Source: Campylobacter sp.
GTDB taxonomy: Bacteria; Campylobacterota; Campylobacteria; Campylobacterales; Campylobacteraceae
DNA: 9,049 nucleotides
Direction: 5' to 3'
Assembly: GCA_017506845.1 (NCBI GenBank)
Contig: JAFVMP010000049.1
Location: 1-9,049 of the forward strand
Shown here: positions 1 to 5,981 of the stretch, one piece after another
How positions within the stretch are numbered: the first letter of the stretch is position 1
How the letters are laid out: every line of letters begins with the position of its first letter
Position numbers and translations under genes: made by a program
Notes under the pieces: model-generated
Database searches by the model: none
What the model was told of the DNA's origin: nothing
What the model saw: the letters and a program-made list of their open reading frames with translations, nothing else

Positions 1-350
1 GTTTGAAGGGTGAATTGGTGAGACTAGTTGTGATCTAAATTGGCTTTTTTGGGTGTTTATGGGCTAAGTTTTAGTCGGTGATTTGTTTGCATATTAAATA
101 AAAATATAATAAAGTAGGGTGGTAAGTAAATTTTATATCTTAGATTTAAATTATTGAAATTTAAAATAGTAAGAGCATATATCAACTACAATTATTATTG
201 TTTAGTTTTACATCTGCATTATTACTTCATTAGCTCCCTTAATTACACTACAATTATCATAGATGATAACTCTACATATATTTCTAAAAATATTACAATG
301 GTTGATTGGTAAAGATTAAATAAAAACATAAAATGATTGAAAACAAACGC

Positions 351-379
351 TTGACAAATAAAGCTATAATTATTATAAA
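351..379 (+). promoter_or_regulatory. Promoter-like site with no gene behind it
   Basis: TTGACA at 351-356 is followed after 17 bases by TATAAA at 374-379, close to the sigma-70 consensus in sequence and spacing. No coding region follows on the plus strand before the antisense side of trmA. A transcript could be a small RNA: a TTGAAAA...TTTTCAA repeat lies at about 425-444 and a GGG followed by six Ts at 468-476. In DNA this AT-rich such matches also arise by chance, so confidence is low. Confidence 0.3.
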
Positions 380-556
380 ATAATTAAAAATACATATAAA
401 AAGCACTATTTTATATATTTAGTATTGAAAACTATAATTTTCAAACTAAAATAAATTCACCTATTTTGGGTTTTTTGATACTAAAAAATCCCCATTTTAC
501 CACTATTTATAGGATATATGTATAATAATACATAGTAAAATATGTACTATTTTCAT

Positions 557-602
557 TAAAATAATACATAAAATTATTCTTGAAATTTTATGTATTATTT
601 TA
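557..602. repeat. 19-bp perfect inverted repeat
   Basis: TAAAATAATACATAAAATT (557-575) is the exact reverse complement of 584-602, with an 8-base loop (576-583). The stem is almost wholly A/T with one G/C pair. It could form a hairpin in RNA from either strand. Without GC content or a trailing U-run it is a poor intrinsic terminator, so its role is open. Confidence 0.7.
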
Positions 603-874
603 TGTAAAATTTTACAATATATAAATCAAGAGATCAACTTAAATCAAAATTGTATTCTATTTAGTATAAGCAAAAACTGAGCCAAAATTTGAATTAAACT
701 GAAATTTATATTAAAATATAAAAAGATATAAAAGCTAAATGAATCAATATATTTGACTTATGCTGCAGTAAATGACAACTAAAAATATATAATTCATCCA
801 AGATAAAAATTACTAATATAATCTAAATTTAATCTTGATTATAAATTTATTTTGTCACTTATTGCAGCTAGTGT

Positions 875-1972
875 TTATTTGATTCTTTTTAAAACTACAC
901 CACATTCAATGTGATTAGTATGAACGAATTGATCAAAGATTGCAAATTTGACAACCATATGTGTTTTACTAAGAACTTCAAGATTATCTTTTAGAGTTAG
1001 CGGATTGCATGATATATAAATTATATTATCTATCTTGCTCATAAAATCTAAAACGCTATCTTCGCACCCTGCCCTTGGTGGATCGACTAATATATGGCTA
1101 AATCTATAACTATCTAGATCCACACCACGCAATCTTTCAAACTCTCGCTCCTTAGCCATTGCACTCATTATCTCAGCAGCACTTAATCTAGCAAATTTGA
1201 TATTATTTACGCTATTTAATTGGCAATTTTTTAAAGCCATATCAATTGAGCTTTTAGATATCTCAGTAGCTAAAACTTTTTGGAATTTAAAGCTAATTGG
1301 TATTGTAAAATTCCCATGTCCGCAGTATAACTCTATTAAATCCACCCCATCGCTAATACTATTAATAGCCCATGAGATCATCTTTTCATTTACTTTTTTA
1401 TTTGGCTGGATAAAGGCTGTATCGCTCATAATGTAGTTAAACTCACGCCCATTTATATTTAAAATCTCATTTATTTTTGTATCGCCAAATTCTAGCTTTA
1501 CTCCCCTACTCCTAGCTATTAGACCTATTTTTAGCTTAGATTGGATTTTAGCTAGATTATCTTTTATACCATTTACATCTTTATGATATAAAAGCGTTAC
1601 TATAAGACTTTTGGCTGAGCTGATAAACTCTACGCCAAATAATCGCTCTACTAGAGCCCTATCTTCTTTTATGGTTTTTAGAAGTTCTGGCATTATATTT
1701 GATATCTTAGTATCTACTATTTGGCAGCTTTGTATCGGTAATTTCGTATTTTGCTGACTACGCATACAGTAGCTTATATCATCATTTTCATGCCAAATGC
1801 CAAATTCAGCTCTAGAGCGAAATCCACTCTCATCTGAGTCAAAAAACTCAAATTCTCCACTCCAAAACTGGCTAAAAAGCTCCCTTATCTTAGCGATTTT
1901 AAGTTGCTTTTGCTCACAATAGCTAAGAGTCAAAACACAACTTCCACAATCTCCTAAATACCTACAATCCAC
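875..1972 (-). CDS. trmA: tRNA (uracil-54-C5)-methyltransferase TrmA
   Basis: This enzyme makes 5-methyluridine (ribothymidine) at position 54 of the tRNA T-loop, using S-adenosylmethionine. At 365 aa it has the usual TrmA length. Visible marks are the SAM-binding ELYCGHGNF (214-222), DPPRAG (297-302), the nucleophile Cys322 in ISCNP, and FDQF...HIECG, with Glu356 as likely general base. The middle region resembles E. coli TrmA closely ([14 protein letters not shown]). Unlike E. coli TrmA as I recall it, the N-terminus carries [10 protein letters not shown] (Cys3, Cys9, Cys12); with Cys83 in QSCQIV this resembles the four-Cys [4Fe-4S] ligand set of RlmD/RumA. The start is GTG at 1972; no other start fits before the preceding stop, and the cysteine cluster begins at residue 3. 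The gene is last in the COG3400-ydfG-trmA operon, 9 nt after ydfG. Confidence 0.95.
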   Translation of the reverse strand: MDCRYLGDCGSCVLTLSYCEQKQLKIAKIRELFSQFWSGEFEFFDSDESGFRSRAEFGIWHENDDISYCMRSQQNTKLPIQSCQIVDTKISNIMPELLKTIKEDRALVERLFGVEFISSAKSLIVTLLYHKDVNGIKDNLAKIQSKLKIGLIARSRGVKLEFGDTKINEILNINGREFNYIMSDTAFIQPNKKVNEKMISWAINSISDGVDLIELYCGHGNFTIPISFKFQKVLATEISKSSIDMALKNCQLNSVNNIKFARLSAAEIMSAMAKEREFERLRGVDLDSYRFSHILVDPPRAGCEDSVLDFMSKIDNIIYISCNPLTLKDNLEVLSKTHMVVKFAIFDQFVHTNHIECGVVLKRIK

Positions 1973-1981
1973 GCTTATACC

Positions 1982-2728
1982 CTACTCTTTTTCAAAGAAA
2001 AATCCAGCCCAACTTTGCGTAGTTGGCATAACTTCAAGGCTATTTATATTTACATGTTTTGGCAAATTTATACAATCAAGCACAATCTTAGCTATATCAT
2101 CAGCTTCAAGGTAGCTTGTCCCATCATATACAGCATTGCTTTTTTGCTCATCGCCTTTATAACGAACAAGGCTAAACTCAGTCTTAGCAATTCCAGGAGC
2201 TATCTCGGTAACTCTAATATTATCACCCTTAAGGTCGTTTCTAAGATTAAAGCTAAACTGCTTTACAAATGCCTTTGTCGCACCATATACATTTCCACCA
2301 GGATATGGCCACTGACCAGCTACGGAACCAAGGTTAAATATATATCCACTTTTTCTTTTAGTCATAATAGGCAAAACCGCCTTTGTAGCATATAAAAGCC
2401 CCTTGATATTTGTATCTATCATAGTTTCAAAATCATCTAAACTAGCCTCATTTACACGCTCAAGCCCAAGAGCTAGCCCAGCATTATTAATCAAAATTTC
2501 AATATCTCTAAACTCACTTGGAAGACTCTCTACGGCATTAAATACCGCTTTTTTATCTCTTATATCACAAGCTATTATATGAGTATTGCCTAACTCTTTT
2601 GCTAGAGTTTCAAGCCTATCTTGACGGCGACCAAGTAGTATTAGCTTATAGCCATCTTTTGATAATATTCTAGCCATCGCTTCGCCAAAGCCAGATGTAG
2701 CCCCAGTTATAAAAGCTGTATTTTTCAT
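1982..2728 (-). CDS. ydfG: YdfG-like short-chain dehydrogenase/reductase (NADP-dependent)
   Basis: This is a classical SDR, probably cytoplasmic, acting on 3-hydroxy acids. E. coli YdfG oxidises L-allo-threonine and serine and reduces malonic semialdehyde. The 248-aa length equals that of YdfG, and similarity runs end to end. Visible motifs: cofactor-binding TGATSGFG (8-15), GRRQDRL (33-39; the two arginines fit NADP preference), NNAGLALG (81-88), Asn108, catalytic Ser135, Tyr148 and Lys152 (YGATK), and the C-terminal HVNINSLEVMPTTQSWAG shared with YdfG. ATG at 2728 has AAGGAT 5 nt upstream, overlapping the stop of the COG3400 gene, so the two are probably translationally linked. The exact physiological substrate cannot be told from sequence. 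Confidence 0.92.
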   Translation of the reverse strand: MKNTAFITGATSGFGEAMARILSKDGYKLILLGRRQDRLETLAKELGNTHIIACDIRDKKAVFNAVESLPSEFRDIEILINNAGLALGLERVNEASLDDFETMIDTNIKGLLYATKAVLPIMTKRKSGYIFNLGSVAGQWPYPGGNVYGATKAFVKQFSFNLRNDLKGDNIRVTEIAPGIAKTEFSLVRYKGDEQKSNAVYDGTSYLEADDIAKIVLDCINLPKHVNINSLEVMPTTQSWAGFFFEKE

Positions 2729-2737
2729 CTTTAATCC

Positions 2738-4159
2738 TTAAATTTTATCATTTTGTGGGATAAATAGTTGATAGCTATCACCCAAAATATAGTGCAAACG
2801 ATTAATATCTTTAGAAAAAATCGCTCCAAATTTACTATCCATAATCTTGCTACTAAAGCTTAAAAACTGCAATATATTCTCATTATTTTTAAGCTTTATT
2901 AGTGGATTTGTGCCATCATTTACGATATTTACCTTTTTATCAAAGATTTTTGATAAGCTCTCAAAATGCTCCCTTAGCTCTTTACTATCATCATCAAATT
3001 TATTATCAAAATGGTAAAAGTCTATACTAAAATCAAGCTGCTTACAACAATCCATAATTACACTAGAGTTGCTCTCAGCATCGGTTTTATCGCCTAAAAT
3101 TACACCTTTTTTAACACTATTTAACCCACTTGTTCCGATTTTTAATACTGGAACTTTTAAAGCCTCATAGCCCTTTTTATATAGATTAAATGCTGTACCA
3201 TTAGTAACTACTAGACCGATATCAAGCTCATTCATTTTAGATTTTTGAATCGATATTGTAGTGCTAAAGTAGTCAATTTTGATAAAAATACTATCTGATC
3301 TAAGCTCTTTAATATCGCTAAAAATTTTACTAAGAGTTGGATTTACTACCTTTATATATAGCTTTTTGCTATTTAGTTTTTTATGTAGTTCTAGGGTATC
3401 GCTTAGTAATCTTTCTATATCGTTATTGCTCATTAGTTTCATATCTAAGGCTAGATAGATATTATTACCAAATGGATTTGGGAATTGACCAGGCTCTTTT
3501 TTAATCGCACGGAATACATTTTCTAAAATTCTAGGCTCACCAACTACTAGTAAAGTATCATTTGGCAAGATTAGCGTACTAGGCGTAGCTATTGTATAAC
3601 TTCCATTGCGATATATCATAGCAATTTTCCAGCGTTTTTTACGGATATTACCTACATGGCGATAAGCGTAGCTACTACCATGAGGCACTTGTATCTCCAT
3701 AATCTCCCCTAGCCCAAGGCCGATATTATCAGCAATTACTGGCGCATCAGGCAAAAAATCCATAAATCTAGAGCTTAAGATCTTTCTAGCATCTATAATT
3801 GATATTAGATTATCAGATCCTAGATATCTCTCCATACCCCACAGATCCATCACATCAATCTCTAAATTTGGATAAATTTGACGCAGATTATCGCATACAC
3901 ATCTTATATCAAATTCATTTTGCATTATTACCATAGCTTGTTCAAATTCGCTATTTAGATGCATTTTGAGCTTACCAAGACTAGTTGGGTCAAAACTATA
4001 AAATATAAAATTTTCAAAATTTACATCCCAGCTAGGTAGCGTCTCTTCATTATATGTTATTACAGTATAATTATGCAGGGCGTTATTTTTGCTATTAAAT
4101 AACCTCTCAAGAAAGTTTTTAGCCAAAATCCCATCTGCGATAATCAAAATATTTTTCAT
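2738..4159 (-). CDS. COG3400 family protein with N-terminal nucleotide-binding-like region and RCK_C (TrkA-C) domain
   Basis: A 473-aa protein of unknown exact role, conserved in Campylobacter. The N-terminus (MKNILIIADGILAKNFLERL) resembles the opening strand and helix of a Rossmann/TrkA-N fold, though a canonical GxGxxG is not seen. Residues about 146-218 match an RCK_C domain (GEIMEIQVP...ATPSTLILPNDTLLVVGEP), which in TrkA-type proteins binds ligands and gates potassium transport. The C-terminal half (about 230-473) is unassigned and has no obvious membrane segment. An ion or nucleotide sensing role is inferred only. I choose ATG at 4159, not 4177, because GGAGAG lies just upstream of 4159 while 4177 lacks a ribosome binding site and falls within the likely transcript start. 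First gene of the operon with ydfG and trmA. Confidence 0.85.
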   Translation of the reverse strand: MKNILIIADGILAKNFLERLFNSKNNALHNYTVITYNEETLPSWDVNFENFIFYSFDPTSLGKLKMHLNSEFEQAMVIMQNEFDIRCVCDNLRQIYPNLEIDVMDLWGMERYLGSDNLISIIDARKILSSRFMDFLPDAPVIADNIGLGLGEIMEIQVPHGSSYAYRHVGNIRKKRWKIAMIYRNGSYTIATPSTLILPNDTLLVVGEPRILENVFRAIKKEPGQFPNPFGNNIYLALDMKLMSNNDIERLLSDTLELHKKLNSKKLYIKVVNPTLSKIFSDIKELRSDSIFIKIDYFSTTISIQKSKMNELDIGLVVTNGTAFNLYKKGYEALKVPVLKIGTSGLNSVKKGVILGDKTDAESNSSVIMDCCKQLDFSIDFYHFDNKFDDDSKELREHFESLSKIFDKKVNIVNDGTNPLIKLKNNENILQFLSFSSKIMDSKFGAIFSKDINRLHYILGDSYQLFIPQNDKI

Positions 4160-4179
4160 AAACTCTCCAAAAAACATCT

Positions 4180-4185
4180 ATTTTA
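4180..4185 (-). promoter_or_regulatory. Likely -10 box of the COG3400-ydfG-trmA operon
   Basis: On the minus strand TATGATAAAATAG gives a TAAAAT -10 element about 20 bases before the chosen ATG at 4159, with room for transcription to begin near 4173. Campylobacter sigma-70 promoters rely mainly on the -10 box and AT-rich upstream DNA, which fits. The site lies between the hsdS fragment and the operon, so the operon keeps its own promoter despite the insertion. Confidence 0.5.
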
Positions 4186-4221
4186 TCATAAATGAAATTT
4201 GAAATAGATAAAATGTGGATT

Positions 4222-4437
4222 TTAAATATCTGTACCTAACTCGTTACTAATTCTATCTAATATAGCAAATATCTTTTTAATTTTTGAAACTATTCTTTGT
4301 TGTTCTGCGAGAGAAGGTAGAGAAATTAAACAATACAAAATCATTTCTAGCGTAAGATTTGGAATAGATGTTACTTTAGTTTTTGATAAAAGATTAGAAT
4401 TTATAGAAGGACTTTCAATCGCATATTTTGGTACAAA
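4222..4437 (-). pseudogene. hsdS: 3' fragment of a type I restriction specificity subunit (hsdS)
   Basis: Reading the minus strand from just after an in-frame TAG at 4438-4440 gives about 71 codons ending at TAA 4222-4224. The end reads ISLPSLAEQQRIVSKIKKIF followed by AILDRISNELGTDI. LPSLAEQQRIV is the hallmark that opens the conserved C-terminal helix of HsdS proteins, which name the DNA sequence recognised by type I restriction-modification enzymes. Upstream, SIPNLTLEMILYCLISLPSL fits the end of the second target-recognition domain. A full HsdS is around 400 aa, so most of the gene is missing. No hsdM or hsdR is present, and there is no start codon or ribosome binding site. It is a remnant, oriented like the COG3400 gene and ending about 60 bases before it. 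Confidence 0.82.
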
Positions 4438-4459
4438 CTAAACAGAATATGTACCAAAA
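4426..4459. repeat. Inverted repeat at the truncated 5' edge of the hsdS fragment
   Basis: TTTTGGTACA (4426-4435) and TGTACCAAAA (4450-4459) are perfect 10-base inverted copies around a 14-base spacer. With one bulged A the match extends by three more bases on each side. It straddles the point where recognisable HsdS sequence stops. It could be a recombination or inversion end, an operator or a weak hairpin; the sequence alone does not decide. Confidence 0.6.
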
Positions 4460-4474
4460 ATATAAATTTTGGGA

Positions 4475-4480
4475 TATAAT
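4475..4480 (+). promoter_or_regulatory. Candidate -10 box upstream of the cassette
   Basis: TATAAT in GGGATATAATATTG is a full -10 match on the plus strand. It would drive the leader ORF and the exonuclease-like gene. A second candidate, TATAAAAT, begins at 4529. A TTGACA at 4513-4518 lies too close (10 bases) to the latter to make a normal pair. Either site could play the part of the integron Pc promoter, which cassettes lack themselves. Confidence 0.35.
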
Positions 4481-4538
4481 ATTGAGTTAGTATATTGTAT
4501 AAAGATTTTATATTGACAAAAACTGACGTATAAAATTC

Positions 4539-4569
4539 TTATGCAAAATACGGAGAAATTATGTTATGC
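4539..4569 (+). other. Cassette insertion junction, possible attI-like site
   Basis: GTTATGC at 4563-4569 matches the GTTRRRY integron core site in six of seven positions. It forms the left end of the cassette whose right end is GTTATGT in the attC at 5516-5522. No hairpin-forming attC partner is seen on its left, so it looks like an attI-type or secondary-site junction. TTATGC also occurs at 4539-4544, 25 bases upstream, as a direct repeat. No intI gene is found on either side within the window. Confidence 0.5.
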
Positions 4570-4608
4570 TCACACGCCACTGGCGTGGTGGAAGAAATAA
4601 GATTATGA
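4561..4608 (+). CDS. Short leader ORF across the cassette junction
   Basis: ATG at 4561 is preceded by CGGAG at a good distance and opens a 15-codon frame (MLCSHATGVVEEIRL) ending in TGA at 4606-4608. Its stop overlaps the ATG of the exonuclease-like gene (4605-4607) as ATGA, a standard translational-coupling arrangement. That ATG has no convincing ribosome binding site of its own, so ribosomes ending the leader would restart there. In class 1 integrons a short ORF overlapping attI1 (ORF-11) is known to raise cassette translation in a similar way. The peptide is set largely by the cassette-start hairpin DNA, so it is probably not functional itself. Confidence 0.5.
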   Translation: MLCSHATGVVEEIRL

Positions 4609-5516
4609 ATAAATCAATAGTTCAGTATTATCCTGAAAAAACTCAAATTCTTTTTTTTGATTTAGAGTTTTATGTTCCAGAAATGATAGAGAGGGGCGTT
4701 TAGGATTAAAAGCAAATCCTTATAAAAATGGTCATTTTTTAATTGGGGGGAACATTTCTTAGGTACTTTCCCCTTCTTAATCATGAGAAAAATAATATAA
4801 AAAAAGAATTTTGGATTTGGAATTATAATAATTCTGAAAAAGAAATGCTAAAAAATATTTTAAAATTTGTAGAAGATTCTTGGTATATAATAAAAAGAAA
4901 AGATAATCAAGCAGAATTATTTTTTTCAGGAATAGGAATAAGTCGTGTAGATATACAATATTTATTTGCAAGATGTCATAAATTCAATTTAAGATCAGAT
5001 GAAATTTTATTCGATTTATTTTATAAATCAAGATTTTTAGATTTGGAAACAATTGTGATTCCATATTTTAAGAATAAAGATAATATGATGAAAACAAAAT
5101 CGACGAAAGAAATTTTGTCTAAATTCAAAATTGAAAGAGAGAGAGGAGCATCCGCAAATATTTGGGAGCAATATGATAAAAAAGACTTTGCAGCAATTCA
5201 AGAAAGAAATATTAATGAAGTTTCTGATTTACCTGTAATGTATAAAAAAATTTTAAATTTGATTCATTTTGCTGGAATTATAAATAAATATTCAAGTAAA
5301 ACATTTGAAAAAAAATTAAATGCACTAATAGATATTGATGATTATGAGTTTTATAAGCAATGCTATGTCAAAGAATCTGATGATTGGTATTATTTGAATA
5401 AAGAATTAACTGATGAACAAAAAGAAAGGGTTTATAAAATTCAATTAAAAATAAATAAAGCATAACAAAGGTTCGTAGCCGACAGCGGGTCAAGCCCGCT
5501 GCGGTACAACATATTG
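4564..5516 (+). mobile_element. Integron gene cassette (about 953 bp)
   Basis: Boundaries are set between G and TT of the core sites at 4563/4564 and 5516/5517, where integron integrases cut. The content fits a cassette: one AT-rich gene in the standard orientation, little non-coding DNA at the 5' end, and a stop codon inside the R'' box of a GC-rich attC. The cassette opens with a GC-rich palindrome, CACGCCACTGGCGTG (4573-4587), and a similar one opens the next cassette. Without an integrase in view it is best described as a cassette in a cluster lacking an integrase (CALIN-like), or one inserted at a secondary site. Confidence 0.78.
4605..5465 (+). pseudogene. Frameshifted DEDD-exonuclease-like (RNase H-fold) cassette gene
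   Basis: The frame from ATG 4605 runs to a TAG at 4701 (32 codons). The reading moves to a second frame (4700-4759: LGLKANPYKNGHFLIGG), then returns to the first frame from about 4746 to TAA 5463-5465. Adding one G to the G4 run (4693-4696) and removing one from the G6 run (4745-4750) gives one continuous 286-aa protein. It begins ILFFDLEFYVPE (about 15-26), with Asp19 and Glu21 fitting exonuclease motif I. It continues with GIGISRVDIQYLFARC (about 109-124), resembling motif II with Asp116. FAAIQERNINEVSDL (about 195-209) sits where motif III should lie, but with Glu where the family usually has Asp. A DEDD 3'-5' exonuclease relative is likely but not proven. No signal peptide or membrane segment is seen. 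An in-frame TTG at 4743 could in principle start the 240-aa remainder, but motif I would be lost. Confidence 0.62.
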
Positions 5517-5522
5517 TTATGT
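5460..5522 (+). other. attC integron recombination site
   Basis: R'' GCATAAC (5460-5466) and R' GTTATGT (5516-5522) are complementary and enclose an imperfect palindrome. The centre is a 7-bp stem, CAGCGGG/CCCGCTG (5483-5489/5495-5501), with a 5-base loop. Outward, CCG pairs with CGG, GTA with TAC and TT with AA, leaving A5482, G5478 and C5474 unpaired, all on the left arm. One-sided extrahelical bases are the mark by which integrases read the folded bottom strand of attC. The 63-bp length is within the known range. It stands out as GC-rich in AT-rich surroundings, and the upstream gene's TAA (5463-5465) lies within R'', as in many cassettes. Confidence 0.85.
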
Positions 5523-5707
5523 GGACGCCCGCACTGGGGCGCTGTTTTTAGGAGGTAAAAAAGAAAGAAATAGTTAAGAAAAGTTTAATTTGGTTATTTT
5601 ATATTCTCTGTTTAATTATTATCGTAAATTATTTTTGTGAATCATTCTGTTTTTTTGAGAATATTATATCGAATAATTCAATAAAGCGGAAAGTTTTTTA
5701 TACTTAA
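5517..5707 (+). mobile_element. Start of a second, decayed integron cassette
   Basis: After the R' box, the DNA opens with a GC-rich near-palindrome, GGACGCCCGCACTGGGGCGC (5523-5542), much like the opening of the first cassette; both fit ACGCC..ACTGG..GCG. A strong AGGAGGT follows at 5550-5556, then a short frame. No second attC is found before tgt, so the right end is lost or unrecognisable. I set the end at the stop of the short frame; the true limit is unknown. Confidence 0.6.
5561..5707 (+). pseudogene. Small membrane-peptide ORF lacking a start codon
   Basis: A frame of 48 codons ends at TAA 5705-5707. It follows a near-perfect AGGAGGT (5550-5556) by 4 bases, but the codon at the expected start (5561-5563) is AAG; an ATG here would need a single A-to-T change. 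No ATG, GTG or TTG occurs in frame, and a TAG at 5549-5551 closes it upstream. The peptide would read KKEIVKKSLIWLFYILCL, then IIIVNYFCESFCFFENI and a basic tail: a short positively charged start, one hydrophobic segment and cysteines. This looks like a small membrane or secreted peptide gene inactivated at its start. AUA at 5570 is a remote alternative start. Confidence 0.45.
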
Positions 5708-5950
5708 GAAAAGCAATTTTAGATATTTAAAGAGAATAATATAATCTAAAAGCCTTTTTATAGCTAACTTCTTTATAGCTTTAAACTTAAAGTATATTTT
5801 GTATGAGACTTTTAAACTCAAAACTATAAGAATTTTTACATATTCTAAATTTATCATATTGATAAAGCAATTTAATATTATATATCTTAATACCTTGTGT
5901 TTTGCTTTTTAAATTAATTTAATTATTCTAAATTCTAAGCAAGATTTTGC
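5708..5950. other. AT-rich spacer between cassette remnant and tgt
   Basis: No gene is seen. The stretch contains a direct repeat TTTATAGCT at 5757-5765 and 5772-5780, and a perfect palindrome TTTATCA-TAT-TGATAAA at 5850-5866. The right part is probably native upstream DNA of tgt. Where the insert ends cannot be fixed from this sequence alone. Confidence 0.5.
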
Positions 5951-5956
5951 TAAAAT
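5951..5956 (+). promoter_or_regulatory. Likely -10 box of tgt
   Basis: TAAAAT in TTTTGCTAAAATTACG has a TG two bases before it (extended -10) and lies 25 bases before the tgt ATG, giving a short leader. AT-rich DNA with T-runs lies upstream, as in Campylobacter sigma-70 promoters. It means tgt is likely transcribed independently of the cassette genes. Confidence 0.55.
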
Positions 5957-5981
5957 TACGCCGATTTAATAAGGAAGTTTG

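Larger units (their letters stand above)
1..874. other. Long AT-rich region without a supported gene
   Basis: No reading frame of useful length with a ribosome binding site or recognisable protein is seen on either strand. The first 90 bases are somewhat richer in G and C; on the minus strand they open with a short ATG frame from about 91 that stops after 11 codons, so I do not call a gene. The rest is extremely AT-rich. It holds a near-consensus promoter-like site (351-379), a 19-bp inverted repeat (557-602), smaller palindromes such as 254-269, and an 11-bp direct repeat, ACTACAATTAT, at 185-195 and 247-257. It lies downstream of trmA, but I see no GC-rich hairpin with a T-run that would clearly end that operon. 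Confidence 0.6.

Noticed and set aside
241..330. Short minus-strand ORF of 28 codons (MFLFNLYQS...)
   Set aside because: No ribosome binding site and a composition expected of random AT-rich DNA.
1..874. CRISPR array or tRNA gene in the left gap
   Set aside because: No regularly spaced repeats and no cloverleaf with a TTCGA/TTCAA T-loop were found; the repeats seen are isolated.
1197..1436. Plus-strand open frame inside trmA, and similar ones at 2015-2395, 7639-7944, and minus-strand 4777-4971 and 6662-6859
   Set aside because: They lie opposite well-supported genes, lack ribosome binding sites and recognisable proteins, and are antisense shadows.
4160..4177. ATG at 4177 as start of the COG3400 gene
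   Set aside because: It adds only MFFGEF, has no ribosome binding site and lies at the likely transcript start; GGAGAG supports the ATG at 4159.
4441..4560. Continuation of hsdS upstream of the TAG at 4438-4440
   Set aside because: The frame is open for some 33 codons further, but the residues do not resemble HsdS and it appears to be chance.
4745..4750. G6 run as a classical phase-variation tract
   Set aside because: Campylobacter phase-variable runs are usually eight or more Gs; six could slip but is weak evidence, so it is noted only within the frameshift finding.
4743..5465. A separate 240-aa gene starting at TTG 4743
   Set aside because: No ribosome binding site fits, and upstream frames encode the matching N-terminal half with exonuclease motif I; it is the back part of a frameshifted gene.
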